NCBI GenBank assembly: GCA_003246365.1
Contig: QKAN01000158.1
Location: forward strand, 1-64,000
Direction: 5' to 3'
DNA length: 64,000 nt
Origin: Clostridia bacterium
GTDB taxonomy: Bacteria > Bacillota > Clostridia > Christensenellales > CAG-138
The notes beneath the pieces are model-generated. The model made no database searches. It saw only the letters and a list, made by a program, of their open reading frames with translations, and was not told the origin of the DNA. Below, in pieces: positions 38,097 to 47,642 of this stretch (its first letter is position 1; each line of letters starts with the position of its first letter). The translations under genes and the position numbers were made by a program.

Positions 38097-38307
38097 CTTT
38101 TCCGTAATATCAGAAATACTGAGTATTATCACGCTGAAATATTACATGGAACAAGAAAATACCCTTATTTTGGCGTTTTGCAACACTATTTGTTTAACAA
38201 AATTACGGATTTTTATTGTAAAATGTAATCATGTAATATAATATTGGAATATAGGACAAATCGTGTTGCTGTACCAAACTGCCCGCTTTACTGGGAGGTG
38301 GAAGCAA

Positions 38308-39138
38308 TTGGAAGAAAATCTGAGCACGATGATCGTTCAAACAGCCAATGCATACGCCGTCGATCTGTCGGTTTTTGACGACGAATTTTTAACCAAGTCC
38401 TTTTTTCGAAAATACGAAGCATCCGGGATGAATAACCCAATTGAATATTGCGCCTTTCTGCAAGAAAACCACATCGAAGCAACAGACTTTTTTCAATCAT
38501 TGATCATTACCTATACTACCTTCTTTCGAGATCCGTTTATGTTTACCTATTTGGAACATCGGATTATTCCTGCATTGGTTCGAAACGCGCAAGCAGGAAG
38601 TGAAATACGAATTTGGTCTGCCGGGTGTTCCTCCGGCCCGGAAGCGTATTCCATTGCCATACTAATAGACGAGCAAATACAACTGATACAAAAAGAAATC
38701 CGCTTCCGTGTTTTTGCAACAGACATTTCGGGAGAAGTATTATCGATTGCACGTGAGGGAATATATGACGCAACCGCAATGCAGAACGTGAAACTAAAAC
38801 ATTTGCAGCAATATTTTTCAGAGAGCAATGGGAAATACAGCGTATCGGCCAACTTAAAAAATCACGTCAGTTTCTCTGCTTATGACCTCTTGGACACATC
38901 TTCGGCAAATCCGCCGGACAGCATATTCGGTAACTTCGATCTGATAAGCTGCAATAATTTGCTGATGTACTACAAAAAAGAGATCAGGCTGAACATACTA
39001 AAAAAATTCGAACGATCGTTGGCTCCAAACGGTCTACTGGCGGTGAGCGAAGCGGAGCGGGCGTTCGTGAAAAACAGCACGAAATTTCAACCGATATCCA
39101 TGCCGATTGCGGTTTTTTATAACCCAAATAATTCTTGA
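38308..39138 (+). CDS. CheR-type protein methyltransferase
   Basis: TTFFRDPFMFTYLEHRIIPAL, IRIWSAGCSSGPEAYSIAILID, RVFATDISGEVLSIAREGIYD, FDLISCNNLLMYYKKEIRLNIL. TTG start chosen from GGGAGGTGG RBS. Confidence 0.88.
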   Translation: MEENLSTMIVQTANAYAVDLSVFDDEFLTKSFFRKYEASGMNNPIEYCAFLQENHIEATDFFQSLIITYTTFFRDPFMFTYLEHRIIPALVRNAQAGSEIRIWSAGCSSGPEAYSIAILIDEQIQLIQKEIRFRVFATDISGEVLSIAREGIYDATAMQNVKLKHLQQYFSESNGKYSVSANLKNHVSFSAYDLLDTSSANPPDSIFGNFDLISCNNLLMYYKKEIRLNILKKFERSLAPNGLLAVSEAERAFVKNSTKFQPISMPIAVFYNPNNS

Positions 39139-39220
39139 ACATATCTCCCGGGAAAACCGATGACAAATGATGGCGTTGTAGAGCAGGTTACGAATGATGT
39201 GAATGAGGGGGAGGAGCGTT

Positions 39221-42200
39221 ATGAATAAAAGAACCCTGACAATCGGCGCGCAGCTGCTAATCGGCTTTTCGGTTGTTTTGGCGTTTGTTGTTATATTAGG
39301 CGCGGTTTCCGGGGTTCAAACCGTCCGCCTGTATGAACGCGAACAAACGCTGTACGATCATCCGCTTCAGGTGAAGGAAGCGACAGACCAAATAACAATC
39401 GATGTTTTGGATTCGCGCGTTGCGATTCGCGATTATATTCTTTTTAACGACGACGCCGTGAAGAAGCAGGAAGCGCAGCAAATTATCGCGACATCGTTCA
39501 GCAGCATTGAGAAACAACTTGATAAAATTGGTGAATTATATTTGGGACCCACAGAGGATATAGAACGGGCAAACGAATCTTTCATCAACTGGAAAGTGGC
39601 AACACAAAACAGGATGAATCAAGCAAAAACCGGCGAAATGCAGTCGATTATTGCCAGCCTGGGTGATGACGGGAATGTCGGCAGCTACAGAATTCAGTTT
39701 GCAGCGGATATCAAAGTGATCGATGATTTTGCAAGCAACAAAGCAACCGAACTGAACACGGATTATTCGGCGTACTACCGATCTATGATCACAAGCAGGA
39801 ATGTATTTATCGGTATTATCCTGGGGCTCTCTGCGCTCATCAGCGTCTATATCATAGAATCAATTCGCAGGCCGCTTGCTGAATTCATCACTGAAATCAG
39901 TCATTTCCGTGAGGGTAAACTAGACGCGAGAATCGGTTATTCCAGAAAAAACGAATTCGGAAAACTTTCCGCTTCCTTTAATTCCATGGCGGATGCCATT
40001 CAGATGGATATCCAACTAAAGACGAAGGCAACAGGGATATCCGACGCAATGTTGCGGCATGAAGATAAAAAGACGTTCTTCCGAACCATGTTGGAAGAGC
40101 TGGCGAAAGAGTTTTGCGGCAATACAGCGGCGGTGTATTTGCTAAGCGCGGATAAGAAGACATTCCAATGCTATGATTCGATCGGGTTAAATGGAGAAGC
40201 GCGGGAGTCGTTTGATGCGCTGTTATCAGAAGGCGAGTTTGGCATGGCGCTTGCCACGAAAAGACCGCAACTGATTTGCAGACTGCAAGAGGACGCAAAA
40301 TATCGTTTTCCGACTTCCAGCGGCGAACTGACTCCGAATGAAATTATCACGATTCCAATCGTCTCCGGAAGCGACGTTATTGCGGTTATTTCGCTGACGA
40401 GCGTAAGCCGGTTCTTTGAACACGCTGATCAATTGATCGAGATTATTGTTCCGACGCTTAGCGCCCGCATTGAAGGAATTCTCGCTTATCAGACGATTCA
40501 GGATATGCTGGCTAGAATGGGTCAGCAGAACCGTGAGCTAGACGCACAGAAAAATGAGCTGACCGCGCAGGCGGATGAACTGATGCAGCAAAACGCAGTG
40601 CTGGATATGCAGAGCAGCCAACTGGCGGAAGCGAGCCGACTGAAAACGACTTTCCTCTCGAACATGAGTCATGAGCTGCGCACACCGCTCAACTCGATTA
40701 TCGCGCTTTCCGGTGTTCTGACAAGGCGACTTTCCAGCGCAATACCGGAGGAAGAACTGAGTTATTTAGAAATCGTTGAGCGTAACGGAAAACATCTATT
40801 GTCGCTGATTAACGATATTCTTGATATCTCGCGAATCGAGGCGGGACGGGAAGAAATTGAAATAACGAAATTTGGACTGGCCGACATTATTTCAGATTTG
40901 ATACAAATGCTTACGCCGCTTGCCCGGCAAAAAGGAATCGATCTGGTTTGGATAACGCCGGATATTGATGTTCGTTTCATTAGCGATGAACGAAAATGCC
41001 GGCATATTTTACAAAACATCATCAGCAATGCGGTTAAGTTTACCGAAACCGGTGCGGTGACAATTGAAACACTGTTGCTGGGGGATAATGTTCGGATAAA
41101 AGTGACCGACACAGGAATCGGGATTGCAAAGGAACACATCGCCAGCATATTCAATGAGTTTCAGCAGGCGGACAACAGCACCTCCCGAAAATATGGCGGC
41201 AGCGGGCTTGGGCTCGCCATCGCGAAAAAATACGCGGAGTTTCTTGGCGGCAGTATTACTGTTTCGAGCACGCCCGGCGTAGGGTCGGAATTTGTTATTA
41301 CGCTTCCGATTTCACAAAGAGGGGAGAAGCCCACCACGAAACAACAGAATGAATTTATGCCGGAGTTACCTCTTCCAAAGCGTATTTCTGGAGCGGACAA
41401 CGTTTCCTCGTCGAACGGAAAAACCATATTGATCATTGAAGACAGCGAACCGGCGATCATTCAGGTGAAGGATTTTGTGGAACAAAACGGCCACAAGATG
41501 CTGGTTGCGCGCAGTGCGCGCGAGGCCTACAAAATTGTGGAAGAGACGGTTCCCGACGCGATCATCCTCGACCTGATGATGCCGGAGATCGATGGTTTCG
41601 AGACTCTGAATACGCTGCGCGCATCGGAAAGAACGGCGGACATTCCGGTTTTGATTTTAACGGCAAAGCAGATCACGAGTGAAGAACTCAGTCAGCTCAC
41701 GAGAAACCATGTTTCGCAGATCGTTCAAAAGGGCGGCATCAACAGCAGCGAGTTTCTTGCGGCAGTTTCGAGGATGCTTCAACCGCCGACGGAACAACCC
41801 GAAGAAACGAGCGTAAAAGTCGAAACGGAACAACCTGTTACGGCAACAGCACAGGAAACGCAAGCAGGGGAAATGCCGCTGGTTCTGGTTGTTGAGGACA
41901 ATGCGGATAACAGAACGACCGTGCGGGCGCTTCTGATGGACGATTTTCGCGTGATTGAAGCGGAAGACGGCGAAAAGGGCGTTGAACTTGCGAAAAAAAC
42001 AAAACCGGATTTGATATTGATGGACATCGCACTGCCGGGCATCAGTGGAATCGATGCGTTTCATGCGATTCGCAATGCGCCGTCGACCTGCCATATTCCG
42101 ATTATTGCACTGACGGCCAGCGCAATGCTTCAGGAACGCTCCAGCATTCTGGCACACGGGTTTGAGGCGTTTGTTGCAAAACCGATTCAGATCGACGAGC

Positions 42201-42238
42201 TGATTTTGTCGATTAAAGAGGTGCTGTATGGACGATAA
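39221..42238 (+). CDS. Hybrid sensor histidine kinase (HAMP, GAF-like, HisKA, HATPase, two REC domains)
   Basis: FLSNMSHELRTPLNSIIAL; NIISNAVKFTETG; GSGLGLAIAKKYAEFLGG; REC 1 ILIIEDSEPAI..LDLMMPEIDG; REC 2 VLVVEDNADNR..LMDIALPGISG. Confidence 0.93.
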   Translation: MNKRTLTIGAQLLIGFSVVLAFVVILGAVSGVQTVRLYEREQTLYDHPLQVKEATDQITIDVLDSRVAIRDYILFNDDAVKKQEAQQIIATSFSSIEKQLDKIGELYLGPTEDIERANESFINWKVATQNRMNQAKTGEMQSIIASLGDDGNVGSYRIQFAADIKVIDDFASNKATELNTDYSAYYRSMITSRNVFIGIILGLSALISVYIIESIRRPLAEFITEISHFREGKLDARIGYSRKNEFGKLSASFNSMADAIQMDIQLKTKATGISDAMLRHEDKKTFFRTMLEELAKEFCGNTAAVYLLSADKKTFQCYDSIGLNGEARESFDALLSEGEFGMALATKRPQLICRLQEDAKYRFPTSSGELTPNEIITIPIVSGSDVIAVISLTSVSRFFEHADQLIEIIVPTLSARIEGILAYQTIQDMLARMGQQNRELDAQKNELTAQADELMQQNAVLDMQSSQLAEASRLKTTFLSNMSHELRTPLNSIIALSGVLTRRLSSAIPEEELSYLEIVERNGKHLLSLINDILDISRIEAGREEIEITKFGLADIISDLIQMLTPLARQKGIDLVWITPDIDVRFISDERKCRHILQNIISNAVKFTETGAVTIETLLLGDNVRIKVTDTGIGIAKEHIASIFNEFQQADNSTSRKYGGSGLGLAIAKKYAEFLGGSITVSSTPGVGSEFVITLPISQRGEKPTTKQQNEFMPELPLPKRISGADNVSSSNGKTILIIEDSEPAIIQVKDFVEQNGHKMLVARSAREAYKIVEETVPDAIILDLMMPEIDGFETLNTLRASERTADIPVLILTAKQITSEELSQLTRNHVSQIVQKGGINSSEFLAAVSRMLQPPTEQPEETSVKVETEQPVTATAQETQAGEMPLVLVVEDNADNRTTVRALLMDDFRVIEAEDGEKGVELAKKTKPDLILMDIALPGISGIDAFHAIRNAPSTCHIPIIALTASAMLQERSSILAHGFEAFVAKPIQIDELILSIKEVLYGR

Positions 42239-44180
42239 AAACATTGTCATACTGGCTGTAGACGACAATCCGGATAATCTAATCACGCTGAAGGCTCTGA
42301 TTCGGGAATCATTTCCTTCTGCGGATGTTAAAACCGCGCTCACCGGACACAAAGCGCTAGAGTTAGCTGCAGAGCATGATCCGGATGTAATTCTGCTGGA
42401 TATCGTCATGCCGGGCATGAGCGGATTTGAAGTGTGCAAAACATTAAAATCAAATCCACGCTACAGCGATATTCCGATCGTGTTTGTTACCGCGCTCAAA
42501 GGAGACAAGGACAGCCGTATTCAGGCGCTGGAGTGCGGCGCGGAAGCGTTTTTGGCAAAACCCATTGACGAATGCGAACTGATAGCGCAGATTCGCGCAA
42601 TGGTAAAGATTAAAGCTGCAAACCTAGCAAAACGGGACGAGAAGCAACGACTGACCGCGCTTGTGGAAGAGCGGACACAGCAGCTCAAGTTTGAACACCA
42701 AAAGGCGCTGTCGCTGGTTGCGGCGCTGGAGGAAGAGAACGCAATTCGAAAACGCAGCGAAATTGCGCTACGCGAAGCAAAGGACTATTTTGAACTGGTT
42801 TTTAATACCAGCCCTGATGCGGCATATGTAGCCCGACTTGATAATGGAACGATTTTGAATGTGAACGATGGATTTACCAACCTGTTTGGGTATACAAAAG
42901 AGGCGACGATTGATCGGGAAAGGCTGGAGTATTCGCTGTTTCAAACGGAGTCCGACCGCGATGCGATCAGGATCGCGCTGCTAGAAAACGGATTTGTCGA
43001 CGCGCGGGAAGTCCGTCTTGTTCGAAATGACGGCAGCTCGTTTATCGGGTTACTTTCTGCGAAGCTGATTCACTTGGAGGGAATTGCGCATATCTCCACC
43101 AATGTGCATGATATTACGGAACGTATCAAAATGGAGGACAACCTCTATTATTTGAGCCGCTATGATGTTTTAACAGGATTGATCAACAGACTGTACTTCG
43201 AGCAAAAACTGGCGTCGCTGGATCGCATTGATATGCTGCCGCTTTCCATCATCGTCGGAGACATCAACGGACTGAAGTTAATCAACGATGCGTTCGGGTA
43301 TGAGCGCGGCGACCGGATGATCGTTGAAACCGCAAAAGCGATGCAGTCCTGCTGCCGCGAGAGCGACTTGCTTGCAAGAACGGGAGGGGACGAGTTCGTG
43401 ATCGCGCTTCCAAAAACGGACTCTGTTGCGGCGCTTGCCGTTCTGGAATCGATTCAAGCCGTCTGCCAGAAGATCAACGATTCGAAAGATGCGTTTCGCG
43501 CAAGCGTCGCCCTTGGCGCAGGAACAAAAACCTCAATCGATCAATCGATAGCTTCAACTCAAAAAATCGCAGAAAAGTACATGTATCAGCGGAAAGTGCT
43601 GGAAAGCAAAAGCATGCACAGCGCGGTGCTCTCCTCCATCAAGGCCACGCTGTTTGAAAAAAACGAAGAAACAGAGGAGCACTGCGAACGGTTGATTCAC
43701 TTATCTGCAATGATCGGTCGAAGGTTACACCTGTCGCAGAAAGAAATGGACGAGTTAGAATTGCTTTCAACGCTGCACGACATCGGAAAAATCGGGATTC
43801 CGGAGCAGATTTTAAGCAAGCCGGGTAAACTGACCGAAGAAGAATGGATCGAGATGAAGAAACATCCGCAGATCGGATACCGAATTGCGAATGCTTCGCT
43901 GGAACTTGCGCCGATTGCAGAATATATCCTCTGCCATCACGAACGTTGGGACGGCAATGGTTATCCGCAGAAACTGACAGGAGAAAAGATCCCGCTGTTA
44001 TCGCGCATTATTGCAATCGCGGATTCATATGACGCCATGACGCAAGACCGCGCATACCGGAAGAAGATGGATGCCTGTGAAGCGATACAAGAGATCAAGG
44101 CGAATGCCGGAACACAGTTCGATCCCAAACTCGCGGAAATATTTCTGGAAGAGTTAATGAAAGAAAAAATTGCAGTGTAA
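42228..44180 (+). CDS. REC-PAS-GGDEF-HD-GYP protein
   Basis: AVDDNPDNLITLKALI..ILLDIVMPGMSG; PAS; YDVLTGLINRLYFEQKL..TGGDEFVIALP; STLHDIGKIGIPEQILSKPGKL..HHERWDGNGYPQKL; 11-nt overlap with the kinase gene. Confidence 0.93.
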   Translation: MDDKNIVILAVDDNPDNLITLKALIRESFPSADVKTALTGHKALELAAEHDPDVILLDIVMPGMSGFEVCKTLKSNPRYSDIPIVFVTALKGDKDSRIQALECGAEAFLAKPIDECELIAQIRAMVKIKAANLAKRDEKQRLTALVEERTQQLKFEHQKALSLVAALEEENAIRKRSEIALREAKDYFELVFNTSPDAAYVARLDNGTILNVNDGFTNLFGYTKEATIDRERLEYSLFQTESDRDAIRIALLENGFVDAREVRLVRNDGSSFIGLLSAKLIHLEGIAHISTNVHDITERIKMEDNLYYLSRYDVLTGLINRLYFEQKLASLDRIDMLPLSIIVGDINGLKLINDAFGYERGDRMIVETAKAMQSCCRESDLLARTGGDEFVIALPKTDSVAALAVLESIQAVCQKINDSKDAFRASVALGAGTKTSIDQSIASTQKIAEKYMYQRKVLESKSMHSAVLSSIKATLFEKNEETEEHCERLIHLSAMIGRRLHLSQKEMDELELLSTLHDIGKIGIPEQILSKPGKLTEEEWIEMKKHPQIGYRIANASLELAPIAEYILCHHERWDGNGYPQKLTGEKIPLLSRIIAIADSYDAMTQDRAYRKKMDACEAIQEIKANAGTQFDPKLAEIFLEELMKEKIAV

Positions 44181-44281
44181 ATTGATCTGGAAATATCATA
44201 CGGAAAAAATGCGGAAACATATACCGATTTCGGGGTGGTTTCCGCTTTGTGTTGATGCATGTGTTTAGCTTTTACTGACTG

Positions 44282-45151
44282 TCATTCGAAATCAATTGCG
44301 GTGGATGATTCGCCTTCCGCGGGCGCGGTGCGGAACCCTTCGCAAAAGCGCGACGGAGAGAAACCGTATTCTCGAGCAAATGCCTTATAAAACGTGGTGT
44401 AATCCGAAAAACCGGTTTGCGCCGCACAGTCTCCCGCGCTAACCCCGCGGGCGAGCAGACGGCGCGCGCGTTGAAGCCGCAATTTTACGATATATTGATG
44501 CAGGGAAATGCCGGATTCCGCGTGAAAGCGGCGCATGAGATGCGACTTGCCTATATGGAGCGCACCGGCAATGGCATCCGCCCGTAAATCGCCGGAAAGA
44601 TGCGCACCGATATACGCCTCAACGCGGCGTAAAAAGGCGCTTGTTCCACCGCCTTGAATGCGAATCCGCGAAAGTTGCGTGAAAATGAGCCGAATATAGT
44701 CCGAATATACAGAGTCGCGCCCTGCAAAATCGGAAAAATCGCGTTCCAGTCGATCTTGCTCGACAGAGAGCAGAAACAACAAATTTCCTATGATTACACC
44801 TTCCGCCTCGGTAAGCTGCAACTCCAGCGGTTCGCCCCAGTCTTCGTCGGAGACGCGCATCATTAACTCCGGCGAAACCCAGAGAACCGTTCGCTGATAT
44901 GCGCTGGTTTCATCGAGAAAGCGGAGCGAATGCGAACAATCCGGCGGAAGAAGCAGAAGGGTGTTTTGTTTTAGGGGCACGACACGCTCTTCGATCAGAA
45001 ACTCCGCTTGTCCGCTCAAAAACAGATACAACTCAAAGAATTCGTGCCGATGCCGATAGACCCGGCGAATGTTGTTTTCGGCAAATGAGTTGAGCTCAAA
45101 TCCTCCCGGCAGACAGGAAGCGCCAATCGGATACGTAAAGTAACTTCTCAT
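44282..45151 (-). CDS. AraC-family transcriptional regulator with cupin N-terminus
   Basis: RHRHEFFELYLFLSGQAEFLIEERV; C-terminal HIGKSHLMRRFHAESGISLHQYIVKLRLQRARRLL..GFSDYTTFYKAFAREYGFSPSRF. Confidence 0.92.
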   Translation of the reverse strand: MRSYFTYPIGASCLPGGFELNSFAENNIRRVYRHRHEFFELYLFLSGQAEFLIEERVVPLKQNTLLLLPPDCSHSLRFLDETSAYQRTVLWVSPELMMRVSDEDWGEPLELQLTEAEGVIIGNLLFLLSVEQDRLERDFSDFAGRDSVYSDYIRLIFTQLSRIRIQGGGTSAFLRRVEAYIGAHLSGDLRADAIAGALHIGKSHLMRRFHAESGISLHQYIVKLRLQRARRLLARGVSAGDCAAQTGFSDYTTFYKAFAREYGFSPSRFCEGFRTAPAEGESSTAIDFE

Positions 45152-45329
45152 ATGCAGATCGTATCAAACAAATGCGCTTTTTTCAATTGATATTAGAAAA
45201 ATGCATTTATTAAAGCTTCGAATGCTCTATAGAAGCGCACGAAATTCAATGATAACGATATGTTTTGCAATAGAACAGGCGATTGCGCCGCCTTATAATG
45301 GATTTATCTAGTAAAGGCGGTTTTTCACT

Positions 45330-47642
45330 TTGCCTCAATATCAGCATTTATTTCGACTGCACGAAAAATCAGATTTTCATAGCATCTATCACGCGGATGG
45401 GATTTCTTCGCGTGTCGATTTTTTAAGCGAATCGCTCGTGCGCATCGCGATACTTCCCGACGGAGCTCGACTGCTGCCGACTTATTCCGTCTGCCCGGAC
45501 GGCAACATGCCGCGGGAAGGACGGAACAGGCTTTCGACGGAAGGATTTCCGCTTTTTTCTCCGGTGCGTGAGGAAGAGTTTTCGTTTTCCTGGGGCGAAT
45601 ACAGGCTTTCGTTCGATCCCGTTAACTTTTCACTCCGTTTGACAAGAAATGATTTGCCGCTTTTGACCGATCGCGCACCGATGGGCTGCAATCTCGGCGG
45701 CGAATACGGTCCGAACATGCGGCATTATCTGGTGCGCGAGCCGGACGAGCGAATCTTCGGCCTGGGGGATAAGGCGGGACAACTCAACAAAGCCGGACGG
45801 CGGTTTCGTTTGGATAGTACGGACGCGATGGGTTACGACGCTGAAACAAGCGATCCGCTGTATCAGCATGTACCGTTCTACATTTGCCAGAACAAAGCCG
45901 GATTTGTCGGGGTGTTTTACGACACGCACGCAAGCTGCGCGTTTGATTTCGGGTGCGAAATCAGCAACTATAGCGGCGCATTCCGGTATGCTGAAATTGG
46001 CGAGCAGGCATTGGTTTACTATATTCTGCTCGGTACACTGCCCGAAATCGTCGCTTCGTTTTCTGCGCTCACGGGCGGATCGGCGTTTTTGCCGCGCCGC
46101 GCGCTTTATTTTGCGGGAAGCACGATGACATATACGGATGCGCCGGATGCGGATGCCCAGCTTCGTGCCTTTGCGGACGAATGCGGCGCACGCGGCTTTG
46201 CCTGCGGCGGGTTTTATCTTTCGTCGGGGTATACGTCAATCGGGCAAAAACGCTATGTCTTTTACTGGAACAATGAAAAGATACCGGAACCAAAATCGCT
46301 GGCGGCGTATTTTCGTGAGCGTGGCATTGAACTGATTGCCAACATCAAACCGGTGTTTTTAACCGATCATCCGTTATATGAGCATATTGCGCAAAACGGC
46401 TGGTTTCTGCGTTTGCCGGACGGATCGCCCGGGCTTACGCCGTTTTGGGACGGTCTCGGCAGTTGGTTGGATTTTTCGAATTCGGATGCATACGAATTCT
46501 GGATGAATCAGGTTACGAGCCAGTTGTTGGAAAATGGAATTGCAAGCACATGGAACGATAACAATGAATACGAAGTTTGGGATCAAAGCGTGTTGGCGAA
46601 TGGATTTGGCAATCCTTACCCTGCATATTTGGGGAAACCCACGTTTGCAATGCGAATGACGGCGGCTTCGCTGGAGGCGCAGCAGGCGTATTTTGGGGCG
46701 AACAAACGGCAGTTTATTTCGTCTCGTTCTGGTGCGGCCGGCATCTGCCGTATGGCGATGATCTGGAGCGGAGACAACCGAACGGAATGGAAAACGCTGC
46801 GCTATAATCACTATATGGGGCTGACGATGTCGCTCTCTGGCCTGTATCTATTTGGACACGATATCGGCGGGTTTGTCGGCCTTGCGCCGGAGAGGGAGCT
46901 GTTTCTCCGCTGGCTGCAACACGGCGTATTCACGCCACGCTTTACGATTCACAGCTGGAACGACGACGGGCGCGCTACGACGCCGTGGTTTTATGAAGAC
47001 CTTGTGCCTGCCGTGCGGGAGATTTTTGCGTTTCGCAGCCGCATATTACCGTATCTTTACGACGCGATGTACCGTGCGCATACCTATCATGAACCGATTC
47101 TGCGACCATTGATCTATGACGACTCATCCGCCGATTCGGAAAGCGACCTGTTTCTGGTCGGGGATTCACTGATGGCGGTTTGCGTGTTTGATTCGGGTGT
47201 AACGGAAATGAAGCTGTGTCTGCCGAAGAGTGAACACGGCTGGTATGACGAAAGCGGCGCATGGTTTTCGCAAGGCGAAGAAATATCACTCGCTTGTCCG
47301 GCAAATGGTGCGCCGAGAACGCTCCATAAAGGCGGCAGTGTATTTGCGCAAGACGATTCCGAAGATAGTTCAATTGAAGCTAAAGTTGAAGAATCGAAGC
47401 ATTTATTTACGGTATATGCCCAACAGAGCGGCACATTCCAGCGCGAATACTTCTTTGACGACGGAGAAAGTACTGCCTATCTCAATAACGACTGCATCGC
47501 AATTGAGTTTTCTGTGACCTGTACCTCGGAACAGGTGGATGTAAAATATCGCAATCTTGGCAACCAAACAATCACACCTGCGGTGCGGCTGATCGATCGG
47601 TTGAATCGAGTCTTGCATATTTCGAAAGGAGACGACGCATGA
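45330..47642 (+). CDS. Glycoside hydrolase family 31 (alpha-glucosidase/alpha-xylosidase-like)
   Basis: RIFGLGDKAGQLNKAGRRFRL, PFYICQNKAGFVGVFYDT, GIASTWNDNNEYEVW, MIWSGDNRTEWKTLRYN, GHDIGGF. Confidence 0.9.
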   Translation: MPQYQHLFRLHEKSDFHSIYHADGISSRVDFLSESLVRIAILPDGARLLPTYSVCPDGNMPREGRNRLSTEGFPLFSPVREEEFSFSWGEYRLSFDPVNFSLRLTRNDLPLLTDRAPMGCNLGGEYGPNMRHYLVREPDERIFGLGDKAGQLNKAGRRFRLDSTDAMGYDAETSDPLYQHVPFYICQNKAGFVGVFYDTHASCAFDFGCEISNYSGAFRYAEIGEQALVYYILLGTLPEIVASFSALTGGSAFLPRRALYFAGSTMTYTDAPDADAQLRAFADECGARGFACGGFYLSSGYTSIGQKRYVFYWNNEKIPEPKSLAAYFRERGIELIANIKPVFLTDHPLYEHIAQNGWFLRLPDGSPGLTPFWDGLGSWLDFSNSDAYEFWMNQVTSQLLENGIASTWNDNNEYEVWDQSVLANGFGNPYPAYLGKPTFAMRMTAASLEAQQAYFGANKRQFISSRSGAAGICRMAMIWSGDNRTEWKTLRYNHYMGLTMSLSGLYLFGHDIGGFVGLAPERELFLRWLQHGVFTPRFTIHSWNDDGRATTPWFYEDLVPAVREIFAFRSRILPYLYDAMYRAHTYHEPILRPLIYDDSSADSESDLFLVGDSLMAVCVFDSGVTEMKLCLPKSEHGWYDESGAWFSQGEEISLACPANGAPRTLHKGGSVFAQDDSEDSSIEAKVEESKHLFTVYAQQSGTFQREYFFDDGESTAYLNNDCIAIEFSVTCTSEQVDVKYRNLGNQTITPAVRLIDRLNRVLHISKGDDA

